The notes beneath the pieces were generated by a model. That model was not told where the DNA came from. It did not search any database and worked only from the letters and a program-made list of their open reading frames with translations. From Nemophila menziesii (taxonomy: Eukaryota > Streptophyta > Magnoliopsida > Boraginales > Hydrophyllaceae), in the NCBI GenBank assembly GCA_029959085.1, contig JARWIR010000002.1:31634233-31698232 (forward strand): DNA of 64,000 bases. The letters are read 5' to 3'. The position numbers were made by a program, and so were the translations under genes. Position 1 is the stretch's first letter. Each line of letters opens with the position of its first letter. This document shows, one piece after another, positions 12,178 through 23,374 of the stretch.

Positions 12178-12890
12178 ATGATTATTTGTCTCTTCTTTCT
12201 TAGTCTCTTGCACCGTCGGTGCAGTTGTCTCTTATTTCTTAGTCTCTTGTTGCACTTCTCAAACCACATGCTTGATCTGTTTCTCAACCTTCCTCTCCTC
12301 TTGATTCTTAACAATTACCTCTTCTAAGCTAAGCTTGGTGGGTTCTTCTATGGTCGAATCCTTGAACACACATTGCTACCGCTCAGTTTCATATGTAAAT
12401 TTTGTTGTAATTGTTGATTGATCGTAGTGACTTGCATTAATCTCTGCTCCATTACTTGAATTTGTTGGTGCATGAGTTGTACTAATTATATCGTAGCATT
12501 GATATTTGTGTCATTTTTGCTCTTGCGGTTGAATTCTTGATGAATTGTGCAGCAACATCTTCTAAATCACTTAATTCTGCGGAGTTCTCCATGAATTTTT
12601 CATATATGTGTTTCAAGCTGGTTAATGTTGTGACATCGTGTTGGGTTTTAAATTTCGCTTTGTGCATCTGTAATCTGTCATTCTGGATGTGCATGGTGGC
12701 TAGTGTTAAGTTCATGACATTTTCAGGTCTTGTGAGACCTCATTGTTGGAGCCTTCTTGCGGATCATACATGGACTGTGGTGGATCTTGTACTTGGTGGC
12801 TCGAACCTTCTTGATAAAATTTTAACTTCGGGCCCCATGCATATTTGTAATGCTTGTTGTGTAATAATTCTCCATACCTAAGAAATTTGA
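12178..12890 (-). pseudogene. gag stub of element K (minus strand)
   Basis: On the minus strand, open stretches include the frame at 12715-12482 (KHIYEKFMENSAELSDLEDV). Upstream, DPPQSMYDPQEGSNNEVS follows the leader. Further down is a charged, glutamate-rich segment (near 12330-12180) like the gag-protease linker of J. The capsid core and zinc knuckle seen in A, B and D are not recognisable. The stub ends abruptly at about 12178 against plus-strand J. I infer gag from its position after the LTR and primer-binding site. Confidence 0.5.
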
Positions 12891-12979
12891 GAAGAGATTA
12901 AAAAGAAAACGCGTAAAACTGAAAAACAATTGGAAACTTCTACACTAAATAAACACAAATAAACTAACTTAATGATAAA

Positions 12980-12997
12980 TCCCTGACAACGGCGCCA
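12980..12997 (-). other. Primer-binding site of K (tRNA-Asp type)
   Basis: On the minus strand this reads TGGCGCCGTTGTCAGGGA, six bases inside the LTR end. Its first ten bases match the complement of a plant tRNA-Asp 3' end, the primer known for Athila elements; a few later bases differ. Confidence 0.8.
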
Positions 12998-13003
12998 AAA
13001 AAT

Positions 13004-14568
13004 TGGTAGGGGAAAATATTTAATAAATAAACAGATAAATAAGATAATAAAAAAGGACACACACCCTTAACTACCACGAGAAACTCACTGAAAGTATTAC
13101 TGATTGTTTTCAAGCTTAGTTATGAAGTAAAATTCGTTCGCATGGATTTGATCTGTTAGATCTATTTGTGTATATAGAGACGTGTAGGAGAATTTACATG
13201 TTAAATAAAAAAATAATAAAAGAAATAATATTTATTTGGTTTTCAAATGTAAATGATAATAATGCAAATAAATAATTAGGATTGCTAGTATGCACTTATC
13301 CTTCTAAAATCAATATTCTAGTTATGAGGGTGAATTGAGCTCTTTTTGTGTAAATAGTCAGGATTCTATATTCTTCCTAACCCCCTTCCAGGTGTTCTTA
13401 GGTGTCAACTTAACAATTACCAGGGGACTTGGGTAAGGGGATCCTGCACAATGACAAGTGGTTTATCTTAAACCCTAGTGAATATCTAGTTATGCAAGCT
13501 CGTCAGGATCACTATAGCACACTAGACGTTTATGTGGTGTTTCAATAGTTGAACACCCCTTCCAGGTGACCATCCAACTACTAAAGGATAAACCCTACAG
13601 ATGCGCATTTGCAAGGACTACAATCATTAAGTCAAAGAACATAAAGCAGATATATAAAGTAACTAAGTAGCTCAGTCCATTTAAAATTTTATCCCAAACA
13701 ACATACAAATAAAGAATTAGAAATCAAAGATTATACATTTGCAAACCCAAGCTATGGGAAACTGTGTTCATATCTAAAGACATGGGAATAAAACTAATGA
13801 ATAAAGAGATTAGAAACAAAGTTAAGCTAAAGAATCTAATACAATTTACCCTAATGATAGAGGGATATGATGGAGAAGAGGAGTTTGTGACTCTCCAACT
13901 TCTTGTCTTCCTCGCTAGGTCTTCTTGCTTCTCTAGATGATAAAACTTGATACTAAGGACTAATATTCAAGAAAAGACAATATTTACAGAGGTAATAACT
14001 GTATTTATAGGTTTTAGGTCAAAATCTTGGAGAGGAAGTCAAGTTTTTAGAGTCCTATTCCTTTTCAATTTTGTTTCCTAAAATATAGGACATGATACAC
14101 ACTGCAGATTGATATGGTCATATCTTCGTTACTTGGCCAAATTCAGTGTACCATCTATCAAAACGACCGCAATTACATTATCTATGTGAATTTATAAAGG
14201 CTCCTTGAAATACATAATAGATAATTTGCCGCCGTCAAAACAGTGGACGTCGTTACAGCTTTGACAGTTATCCCTTTCCTAACTCAACTTTGTTTCGTTT
14301 TAAGTCTAGATTTCACCTTAAATCATCTTTCCTTAACTCCTTGTCATTGATTTTGCATCTAATTATTTCCTTTTACCTACGAGCTACCTGAGAGTTTTAC
14401 ATTAACACACAATTTATACCAAATATGCTATAAAACTAATAAATCTCTAAATCAAGGCATGAGTTAAGAGTTTATCAAATAATGGGAAAAATCCCTTAAT
14501 AATTAGCATAGTTCACCTAAAATGATGTCTCATGAGTGTATTAATTCATCACAAATATGGAGACGTCA
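13004..14568 (-). mobile_element. 5' LTR of element K
   Basis: On the minus strand it starts TGACGTCTCC at 14568 and ends CTACCA at 13004, about 1,565 bp. A TATA-like box lies at 14002-14009. The hairpin-motif quartet is present in worn form (CCAGGTG near 13390 and 13562, CGTCAGGATC near 13501). The right boundary falls inside the protease of G, so K (or its remnant) interrupts G. Confidence 0.8.
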
Positions 14569-14990
14569 AATGGAAGGGGAGAGCTTTGTGTGATTTGGAC
14601 GCAAGTATCAATCTCATGCCCAAATCATTTTTGGGGAAGTTAATTGGGAAAGAATGTCCAACCACCGTGGTATTGCAAATGGCTGATAGGTCCTTATCCC
14701 ATCCTGAAGGAAAGGTGGAATATGTACTTGTTAAGGCAGATAATATGGTCTTTCATGTGATTTTATTATTCTTGACTATGACGAGGATAAGAATGTTCTC
14801 ATCTTCTTGGGAGGATAAGAATATAGAAAATGGAGATTTAATTATGCAAGTTCAGGACAAGGAGGTGAAGTTTAATGTGTTTAAGGCAATGAAGTTTCCT
14901 AATTCTAGGGATGATTGTTTCCGCGTAGATGCCATCGATCATGTCATGCAAGAGATATTTGAAGAAACAAATCTTAACGAGGTGTTGTAG
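14569..14990 (+). pseudogene. Protease C-terminal part of element G
   Basis: Right after the LTR of K the frame reads KWKGRALCDLDASINLMPKS, the Athila protease with active-site D-L-D-A-S (usual DLGAS, so glycine is replaced). It continues with LQMADRSLSHPEGKVE and the conserved tail VKFNVFKAMKFPNSRDDCFR. The ILGRP segment is lost by small indels. Gag and the protease N-terminus of G are absent from the window's left side. Confidence 0.8.
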
Positions 14991-16200
14991 GCTACCTTAA
15001 CACTAGACTTATACGAGCTATATGAAGAATTTTACGAAACTGGTTATGAACAAGTGATAGAGTCGGAGGAGATTAAACCCCAAGAGATATATTCTATTGA
15101 ATATCTTCCAAAACTGGTAGAGAAGCCTCTCCCATCGAACATGAGGTATGCGTATTTAGGTACTAATGATACTTTACTTGTTATCATTTCAGCTAACCTG
15201 ACATGTTCTCAAGAAGATAAACTGTTACATGTACTCTAAGACAACAAGGAGGCAATTGGATGGACTACCACTGATATCAAATGTATTAGTCGTACCATTT
15301 GCCAACACAAGATCATTATTTAAGATTAAAGTGATATCTAAGGTATTAGTCCTACCATTTTCCAACACAAGATCATTCTTGAAGATTAAAGTGCATGATC
15401 TATTGAGGGGGGGGGGGGATTAATGCCAGCAATGAAGGAGGTGGTTAGAAAAGAGGTGATAAAATTATTGGATGCGGGGATAATTTTCTCCATATTTGAT
15501 AGCAAATGGGTGAGTCCAGTTCAATGCGTTCCAAATAAAGGAGGTATCACTATTGTCTTTTACGATCAGAATGAAGTTATACCCTTGTGAACTGTTGTTG
15601 GTTGGAGAGTGTGTATGAATAATCGTAAGTTGAACAACGCCACCAAGGAAGATCACTTTCCTCTACCGGTCATAAATCAGATGTTGGATAAGCTCGCAAG
15701 GAGAGAGTACTATATTGTTTCCTTGATGTTTATTTGGGATATAATCAGATTTTGTGCAGTACCAGATGGTCAATACAAGACCACTTTCCCTTATCCTTTT
15801 GGCACCTTTGCATTTCGAAGGATTCCATTTAGATTATGCAATGCACCAGCCACATTCTAGAGGTGCATGTTGCCCATAATTTGGGACATGATTGACCATT
15901 TTTTTTGAGGTATTTATGGATGATTTTGTGATGTTTAAAGATAACTTTGATAACTATCTTCAGAATCTAGAGAAGTTTTTAATCTGTTGTAAAGTGACTA
16001 ATCTAGTATTAAACTAAGAGAAGTGTCATGTCATTGTTCGTGAAGGGATTGTGTTTTGGCACAAGGTATCGAGAAAAGGTATGGAGATTGATCGTGCAAA
16101 TATAGAGGTAAACAAGACTCTTCCACCTCCTATTTTTTTTAAAGGTGTGAGAAGCTTTTAGGTCATGCTGGGTTTTATCAAAGATTTTTCCAAATCGCCA
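14991..16200 (+). pseudogene. Reverse transcriptase remnant of element G
   Basis: Recognisable blocks in order: NMRYAYLGTNDTLLVIISAN (15140-15200), LMPAMKEVVRKEVIKLLDAG (about 15420-15478), WVSPVQCVPNKGGIT, the RKLNNATKEDHFPLP block (15622 on), YPFGTFAFRRIPFRLCNAPA (about 15790-15855), and the site where FMDD should stand near 15912. Stops, frameshifts and a 60-bp tandem duplication (15272-15391) disrupt it. A run of nine or more G bases near 15410 marks another indel. Confidence 0.85.
15272..15391 (+). repeat. 60-bp tandem duplication inside pol of G
   Basis: TGATATCAAATGTATTAGTC at 15272 recurs as TGATATCTAAGGTATTAGTC at 15332, and the similarity continues through CAACACAAGATCATT to 15391, roughly 90% identical by eye. 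The repeated segment encodes the conserved block before the reverse transcriptase core. Being 60 bp, it keeps the frame. Confidence 0.85.
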
Positions 16201-16830
16201 AACCATTATGCAACTTACTTGAGAAGAACACCAAATTCCTTTTTTGTTAAGCTTGTCTAGCGGCATTTTTGGCTATCAATAAGAAGCTTATCTCCACAAC
16301 TATTGTGGTTCCTCCTTATTGGAGCCTTCCGTTCAAGGTTATGTGTGATGCAAGTGATCTTGATATGGGTTTCGTGTAGGTTCAACACAAATATAAGGTA
16401 TTTTGTACAATTTATTATGCTAGTAAGACTTTCACAAGTGCACAAGTAAATTATACCTGTGACCAAGTAGGAGTCGTTGGTTATTGTACACGCTTTTGAT
16501 AAGAATCTTCATACCTTCTTGGAGCGAAATTTATTGTATACGCAGACCATTCTGAAATTAAGTACCTCATGGAAAAGAAGGATGCGAAGCCACATTTGAT
16601 TAGATGGGTATTGTTGCTGTAAGAGTTTGACACATATATTTGAGATCGAAAGGGGAGTGAAAACCAAGTTGCTGATCATTTATCTCGCCTTGAAGGTTTT
16701 AATGTCAATAATGGACCAGAGTTGGTCAAAGAGGTATTTCCTGATGAAAATTTATGTATGATGACTACAAAGGTTACTCCTTGGTATGCAGATATAGCTA
16801 ATCTCATTGTGAGTGGATCTTTCCCTGAGG
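16130..16830 (+). pseudogene. RNase H remnant of element G
   Basis: Blocks match the Athila RNase H in A and [16 protein letters not shown] (about 16200), [13 protein letters not shown] (about 16340, first catalytic D), [35 protein letters not shown] (about 16535, third D) and [13 protein letters not shown] (about 16660, last D). The glutamate block TEKELL is mutated. Multiple stops. Confidence 0.8.
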
Positions 16831-17345
16831 GTAAAACATCATTGAAGACTCCCTTTGGTGCACCTCCGTATTGCATGGTATATCATAAGGCATGTCACTT
16901 ACCACTTGAGCTTGACTTGGGAGCATATTGGGTGATAGCGGAGTTGAACTTAGATCTTATACTATCCAGAGAGAAGAGAATGACGAAGATTAATGAACTT
17001 GATGAGTTTCGTTTCCATGCATATGAAAATGCAAAGTCTACAAAGAGAAAACCAAAAATGGCATGATAACTGAATTCGTGAAAAGGGATTTAAAGTTGGG
17101 CAAAACGTCCTCAAGTATAACTCCAAGTTCAGTAATAACCCGAGGAAATTGAGATCGAAGTGGTCGGTTCCTTGCATTGTGACCAAAGTTACGCTTGGTA
17201 GAGCTATATAGATTGAGAATCCAATTGAGCACTGCACCTTTATGGTGAATGGGCATTGACTGAATATTTACTATGGAGGTGAAGATATCATTCGTAAAGG
17301 AAACACAAAATGTGGGGTGATCATGTATCTCCTTGAAGCCTCTTA
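16831..17345 (+). pseudogene. Integrase C-terminal remnant of G, catalytic core deleted
   Basis: [16 protein letters not shown], which precedes the integrase zinc finger, is joined near 16840 to LKTPFGAPPYCMVYHKACHL, which lies after the catalytic glutamate. Compared with B, about 750 bp are missing, so neither the HHCC finger nor the D,D,E residues remain. The C-terminal part ([14 protein letters not shown], then NSKFSNNPRKLRSKWS) is present with stops and ends at the usual position near 17345. Confidence 0.85.
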
Positions 17346-17690
17346 GCATTTGAGGTAACGCGCTGAGATTAGTGACATTAAACATAAGCCAATTATGGGT
17401 GAAAACCCAATCATAGAGTAGATTACTGCTTTTGTAGTTTATATATAATAAGTTTAGTATATTAAAATTTGAATCTTAGTGTTTATTACAGCGAATGGGA
17501 GAGACGTCTAGTATTTTGTTGTGTAGGTGGTAAATACATGAGTTTGGGGTGACTTAGAGAAGAATTTTGTAACTGTAGCAGCTCTAGGCAGCATACCGGT
17601 CCCACGACCGGCATACCGCCGCCCTCGAAAGGGCCGCGACGGTTACACCATGGTATAAGGTCAAAAGTTTTGTGAAGTGATTTTTATTTT
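17346..17690 (+). other. Start of 3' UTR of G with palindrome pair
   Basis: It begins with a worn version of the post-pol block (CATAAGCCAATTATGG near 17385). Then come a polypurine-like motif, GAGTTTGGGGT, at 17540-17550, and a pair of palindrome-type motifs (GCATACCGGTCCCACGACC, then GGCATACCGCC) at 17588-17622. Only one pair is present. The tandem array follows directly, so the rest of the 3' region and the 3' LTR of G are missing. Confidence 0.65.
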
Positions 17691-18559
17691 TAATTTTTGA
17701 GATTGTGGGGATCTAAACCCTATAATCTACAACCGTTTAGAGGGTCGAGTACACGATTTTGTTATGGGTGATCACGGGGATCTAACCTTAAATCTGACAA
17801 CCTTTCTAAGGGTTGATTCTAGGTTATTAGTTTTATTATCGGGTTATCGCGAGTATCTAACACTTATACTCACTAACCAATTTGGGTGTTAAGTTGACGT
17901 TATTTGGGGAATCTCAGGGATCTAACCCTTATACTCAAAAAAAATTCTAAGGGGTGACTCGACGCTTTTGTTTTTTTTGGTAATCACGGGGTTCTAACCC
18001 TTATACTCGAAAACCTGAGGGTCATGTCGAGGTTTTTTAAATATCGCAGAGATCTAATCCTTATACTAGACAACCTCTTTGAGGGTTGAGTCGGGTTTTT
18101 TTTTTCGTGTGATCACGGGGATCTAACCCTTATACGCGACATATTTCGGAGGATGAGTCTAGGTTTTTATTTTTTGGGTGATCGTAAGGATCTAACCCTT
18201 ATACTCAATAACTTTTCTGAGGTTGAGTTGAGGTTTTTAATTTTGAATTTTGGTGATCGCGATGATCTAGTTCTTATACTCCTTAACTTTTCTAATGGAT
18301 GAGTTGAGGTTTTATTTTTTCTTTGGATGATCGCATGGATATATCCTTATACTCGACAACATATTTTTAGAGCTGAGTAAAGATTTTTATATTTATTTTT
18401 GGTTTACGAAGATGATCTAGCCTTTATACGCGACAAACTTTCAGATGAATTGTGTCGAGATTTTATTTTTAATATTTGGGTGATAGCGGGGATCCAACCC
18501 CTACACTCGACAATACTTCTAATGGTTGAGTTGAGCTTATTATTTTTAGTTTTGGGTGA
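17690..18559 (+). repeat. Degenerate tandem array, part 2 (about 12 units)
   Basis: Roughly twelve units of 60-80 bp repeat GATCTAACCCTTATACTCGA, then CAACCTTTxTGAGGGTTGAG, then a T-rich run and GGGTGATCACGGG. Most units can fold into a hairpin (CTCGAC with GTCGAG). The last unit is cut after GGGTGA by the LTR of A. Joining this end to the start of array part 1 at 2011 restores the GGGTGATCACGGG unit boundary. The open frame at 18399-18611 is chance. Confidence 0.85.
18555..18559 (+). other. Target-site duplication candidate GGTGA at the 5' edge of A
   Basis: GGTGA stands immediately before the TGATGTCTCC of A's 5' LTR. The same pentamer stands at 2006-2010, right after the 3' LTR of the near-identical A0. 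The 3' flank of A itself has been lost. As GGTGA is part of the array repeat unit, chance agreement is possible. Confidence 0.55.
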
Positions 18560-20327
18560 TGATGTCTCCCTATTTCTTCTAATTATTAGCCCTTTGGAGA
18601 CATCGTTTTAGGTGAATAAATGACTTATTTGATAGACATTTATGCATATTTGATCATATTGCACTTTCTCCCCTTGGAAATTGACTATTTGCATTTTTAG
18701 AGCTTTTATGCGTAAATTTGATTGTTTTTAATGCAAAGTTAGTAGGTTCTTGAATTTCATGAAAGACCAATCCATGGAGGAGAAGTGAGAATTAAAGTCT
18801 TAGGGTATTTTAGAGTGTTAGGAAGTACTTTTACTCGAGTTTCTATTTTTAGAGTGCACTTTCCTATTTCTAGTCTTGAATTATTGATTTGTTCTCTTTA
18901 AAGCATATGCGGTTTAATTATTTATTTATTGCGAAGCTTTAAAAGATATATGGTAATTAATTAGAGACCAAGTCAAGTCAAAGAAGTAAAGAAAATAGAT
19001 TTACATGGAAATAAGAAGATTAAGGAAGGATATATGCAAATAAGGAAAAGATAAAGCTGCCTTATGAATCTGAAATTCCAGCCACGTTTCAAAGACAAGT
19101 CCATAACTTAAGATTGGGTAGGAATTTGGGCGAGTGGTCTGCACCAATGGAAATAGCTTTCCGAGACAAGCGGTTTTGAATATTGCAACGCGTCAAAAGA
19201 TAAGTATTGAATGAGATATGACCAAAACAAATCAGCAGCAGAATCTTACCTTTCCTAGATTTTAGGGCTACGAATTTAAGAGTTCTTAACTTGTCTTCCA
19301 CTCCAAGTAAATTCGACCTAGGGCTTGCTAACACCTATAAATACACCTCTTAGCCTCCTCTTTTCTCACACTTCAGAGAATTACACAAGAGGCTTAAGGT
19401 TTTCAAGTCAGAGCAAAAAGGCAAGGAGAAGCTAGTGCTAGAGGAATCCTGTTCTTCCATCAACAGTCATCCTACCCTTTAGGTTATTAATTTATCTTTT
19501 GTATTTGAACATGAACTCCTTTTATTTATTGTTAGTCTTTAATTTTATTATGAGCTAAATTTCCATATACTTGAGAATCGCATTAAAGGGATGAACCTTA
19601 ATTAATTAATCTATGTTTTGAATTTGGGATTATTTAGATTTAAATTGAATAGAGTTTTATATATTGGATATTACTTTGTTTTCATTATTTCTTTTAGGAA
19701 CAACTAGAAATAGCTTTTAGTATTTGGGCTATTCACTTTAGTGGCGAAGTGATCATCCGACATGGGGGTTTGAATACAGATCTAGCTAATACCCGTGCAA
19801 TGTCCGTTATTGACCAACAGGCTTAACTAGTTACATAGCCAAAGAGGTAAAATCATATCATCCGAAGAGGCATATTCGACCATACAGGTGTTTATAGTAC
19901 TTTAGGATAGCTCCTAGGTCCACCCGACAGGGGGCTAGGAGATATTAGAGTCCCGACTAATATTATAATTCCAATTCTACCCTTAAACATAGCATAGATT
20001 ATATTGATTTAGTGTGGATTCTTTACGAGACTCAAGTATCTCTCTCATCTAAAGTTAGTCGTTTATTTGCTTTATTTCTTTCTAGTTAATTTACTTTTAG
20101 TTTTTATTTTATTTGCATCTTTAATTTACAAAAACCAAACAAAAATCTTATCTTTTACTTTTCTGTTTAGCAATTATTCGTACTACTTGATTAATATTTG
20201 GGTTGAACCTAATCTGTCCCTAAGAATGAACTTGATTATCATATATTACTTGGGACAACTGTACACTTGCAGTTTGTGGTTCCTCTTTATTTATCACTTT
20301 ATTTTCTAACACCCTAGGACCCATCGA
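18560..20327 (+). mobile_element. 5' LTR of element A
   Basis: It starts TGATGTCTCC and ends near ACCCATCGA, a few bases before the primer-binding site, about 1.77 kb. The end is set by comparison with 2005 and may be off by a few bases. A TATA box, TATAAATA, is at 19336-19343. It is clearly homologous to 41816-43553 but several percent diverged, so A is an old insertion. The U5 box TGTACACTTGCAGT lies near 20260. Confidence 0.9.
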
Positions 20328-20332
20328 GCTTT

Positions 20333-20350
20333 TGGCGCCGCTGCCGGGGA
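20333..20350 (+). other. Primer-binding site of A (tRNA-Asp type)
   Basis: TGGCGCCGCTGCCGGGGA follows the LTR after a few bases. It resembles the complement of the plant tRNA-Asp 3' end with small mismatches. The same sequence occurs in B at 25783. Confidence 0.9.
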
Positions 20351-20455
20351 CGGTAGCGTGTGACCCCGGTGTTACTCTTTAGTAGTTTAATTGTTTTATA
20401 TTTCAGTTTTACGCTTTGGGTTGTCTTTCTTTCTCAGGTTTACAGGTTTTGGTAT

Positions 20456-21330
20456 ATGCTTGGAGATATCGTGATTCTTGCAAATCCTGAAAACCTAGTT
20501 CGAGAAGCAAACAAAAGAGAGAGAGAAGCTAAAGCAAAAGAGTTAGAGGAGTAATTAGCAAGAGAAGCAATGGCTGATGATCATGAAATCGATCCTCCTC
20601 TTGTTCCTCTTGTTCCACAAGTTCAACCTCCTCAGAACAATGATTTGTGGTTTATCAATGGCCCTGAACAAGCTCCATTACAAGCTCCTGCCCTCGGAAT
20701 TGGCCCAGAAAATATTAATGTCGAGAGATTCAAACCCGATCCTGGTATGTTATCTCTATTTCAGAGTTATGGAAATTTCCTAGGAGCACCTAGCGAAGAT
20801 CCAATCCGTGCTTTACAGAAGTTCATGCAAATCTGCGATTCCTATATGACGCAAGGAGTAACAAGAGATCAGATGTATTTTGCGAATTTTAGGTATTTCG
20901 TTATTGATGGAGCAAGTGAATGGCATTATTCTCACGAACCCGGAGCAAATACAACATGGGACGTATTACAAACTGCGTTCTTCGACAGATACTACCCAAC
21001 GAATATGAGATTAGACGCGCAAGTCGAAGTGACTTCATTCAAACAAGATCAAGACGAAACTTTGGGTAGAAGTTGAAAGAGATTTCAGATTTGTTTAAGA
21101 AGAGTCCCTGATCATGGCTCACAGAGATTCAACAGATGAAGATATTTTACCGAGGACTTGATGGCTCTTCAAGAAAGGATCTAGACTTGCTTTGTGGTGG
21201 TGGATTTCTACAGGTACAACCAGTCCATGCTAAGATTATTTTGAATAGAATAGTTACAAATGAGATGGGTTGGAACACCGTGAGAACACCTATCTGAGGT
21301 GGAAGAGAAAATAGTGCTCTCATTGAGCAA
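20456..21330 (+). pseudogene. gag N-terminal half and capsid of element A
   Basis: The likely start is the ATG at 20456 (MLGDIVILANPENLVREANK), equivalent to the gag start in B. A stop at 20552 interrupts it. The frame is then open at 20570-21076 and contains INVERFKPDPGMLSLFQSYG, LQKFMQICDSYMTQGVT and QTAFFDRYYPTNMRLDAQVE, the Athila capsid region. A TGA at 21074 (tryptophan in B) and a frameshift follow. KIFYRGLDGSSRKDLDLLCG continues at about 21140, with another TGA near 21296. Gag would form the particle core; this copy cannot make a full one. Confidence 0.88.
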
Positions 21331-21333
21331 CAA

Positions 21334-22120
21334 TTGAAACAGCTTACTCTAGCTGTTACAAAAAGTGTTGCAGGTAGAATAGAAGATGTTAATGTTACAC
21401 AAGGAGTATATGGGTGCTCTAACTGCGGTACACAAGATCATGATTGGGAGCATTGTCAAAACAATCCAGAAGCTGTAATGTTTATTTCCAACCAAGGAAA
21501 TTATAATTCAAGTGGTCAAGGTTATCAACCGAATAGAAACCATCCAGGTTTCCAATATTCAAATCCAAATGGAGCCGCTAATCCAACTTATGAATATCAA
21601 CCGCGTCCCCAAGGTAACAACTTTCAACCAAGACCTCAGAACAACAACCAAGGTGGACAAGCTTACGGAAATCAAGCTCAGAGACAACCTCATCAAGATG
21701 CTTACACCGAGATCATGAATCCAAAAGCTCTACCTGCTCAACCTCAAGAAGGCGCTTTAGATATTCAGCAAACCTTGACGACGTTAATCAACATGCAAAC
21801 GAAGACTATCCTAGATCAGCAATCTACATCCGCATCACTTAAAATGTTAGAGAATCAGCTAGCTCAAATATCAAAACAATTGAATCAAAGTCAACAAGGA
21901 CAATTACCGAGTGACACTGAAGAACCCAAGAAACGAGAGGATTGTAATGCAGTAACACTTAGAAGTGGTAAGAAGCTCCCACCACCTCTTTTTCCCGTGA
22001 TGAAAGAAAAAGAAACAACTGTGAAAGAGAAACCGGCAAAAGATGTGGTGGAGGAAGAAGATGAACCTGAAGTAGTGGAAGTGGATAAGATTCCGGAAAA
22101 GCCAAAATCCAAAGATGTTA
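21334..22120 (+). pseudogene. gag C-terminal part of A with intact zinc knuckle
   Basis: The long open frame 21334-22704 starts with the nucleocapsid region. CSNCGTQDHDWEHC (about residues 28-41 of the frame) is an intact CX2CX4HX4C knuckle. A low-complexity stretch rich in N, Q, P and G follows (NPNGAANPTYEYQPRPQGNN). Then come a Q-rich probable coiled coil (LENQLAQISKQLNQ) and a charged, proline-containing linker before the protease. The frame is shared with the protease, so gag-protease is one polyprotein here. Confidence 0.88.
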
Positions 22121-22900
22121 CAGAAACCCGTCCTCCTCCACCTTTTCCCTCAAGAGTTCAAAAGAAAGGAGACATAGCTGACTATCAGAAGTTCTTGAAT
22201 ATGGTATGTGGTCTAAATATTAGCGTCCCGTTCTTAGATGCTATCAGAGATGTGCCAAAGTATGTTATATTCTTGAAAAGAGACATTACCAACAAGAGAC
22301 CATACCGTGAGAATGAGATGATAGGATTTCCAGAAGAATGCAGTGCTATATGCCAAAGTAAGTTGCCACCTAAACTACTTGATCCTGGGAGTTTTTCGAT
22401 TCCTATTTCTATTGGTAATGAGTGGCAAGGGAAAGCTTTGTGTGAATTGGGTGCGATTATTAATTTGATACCCAAGTCAATTTTCGAACAACTGAAGATA
22501 GGAAACACAAGACCTACTTCCATGATCCTGCAAATGGCTGATAGATCCCTCGCTCATCTAGAGGGACGAATAGAAGATGTCCTCGTCAAGGCAGATACTT
22601 TCATTATTCCCGTTGATTTTGTTATACTTGAATACGACGCTGATAGGAATGTCCCCCTTCATCTTGGGTCGACCATTCCTAGCCACGAGGCGTACTGTTA
22701 TTGATGTAGAAAACAGAGAATTGACCATGCGAATCCAAGACGAGAAGGTAAAGTTCAACGTGTTTAGGGCCATGAAGTTTCCAGATCCTCCAGTGGAGTG
22801 TTTCCGAATGGATGTACTAGACTTAACTACGCAAGAAGTATTTGATTGTATGAATTTTAACGATACGAAGCGGCCCTAACACTTGACTCACCGGAATTAA
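22121..22900 (+). pseudogene. Aspartic protease of element A, frameshifted
   Basis: RPPPPFPSRVQKKGDIADYQ leads into EECSAICQSKLPPKLLDPGS and the active-site region LCELGAIINLIPKS. The usual DLGAS is E-L-G-A-I here, so the catalytic aspartate is replaced. LQMADRSLAHLEGRIEDVLV and VILEYDADRNVP follow, and the frame breaks near 22665. It resumes with LGRPFLATRRTVIDVENREL to 22879. The role is processing of the polyprotein; this copy should be inactive. Confidence 0.88.
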
Positions 22901-23022
22901 TGGAAGAACTAACCGAAACTGTAGCTGCTCTAAATTCCGGAAATATCAAGCATAGGCATCTCGCCTATGAGCCAGTCTGAGAGCCAGGGGAGATAGTATC
23001 TAAAAAGAAACCATCTATCGAA

Positions 23023-23374
23023 TCTCTCTCTCAACTAGAAGAAAGGCAGCTTCCCTCACACTTGAGGTATGCTTATTTAGGTACTAAAAACACTCTACAT
23101 GTTATTGTTTCAGCTACTTTAACAGGTCCTCAAGAAGACAAGCTGTTGCACATACTGAGAGCCAATAAAGAGGCGATTGGTTGGACTATTGCTGACATTC
23201 TCTCTCTCAACTAGAAGAAAGGCAGCTTCCCTCACACTTGAGGTATGCTTATTTAGGTACTAAAAACACTCTACATGTTATTGTTTCAGCTACTTTAACA
23301 GGTCCTCAAGAAGACAAGCTGTTGCACATACTGAGAGCCAATAAAGAGGCGATTGGTTGGACTATTGCTTCCTA
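23023..23374 (+). repeat. 176-bp tandem duplication in pol of A
   Basis: TCTCTCTCTCAACTAGAAGA at 23023 recurs at 23199 and the two copies match essentially base for base for about 172 bp. The second copy leaves the repeat inside ATTGCT and resumes at TCCTACTGCC, skipping codons present in B. The 176-bp offset is not a multiple of three, so it adds a frameshift. Perfect identity implies a recent event relative to A's LTR divergence. Confidence 0.92.
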
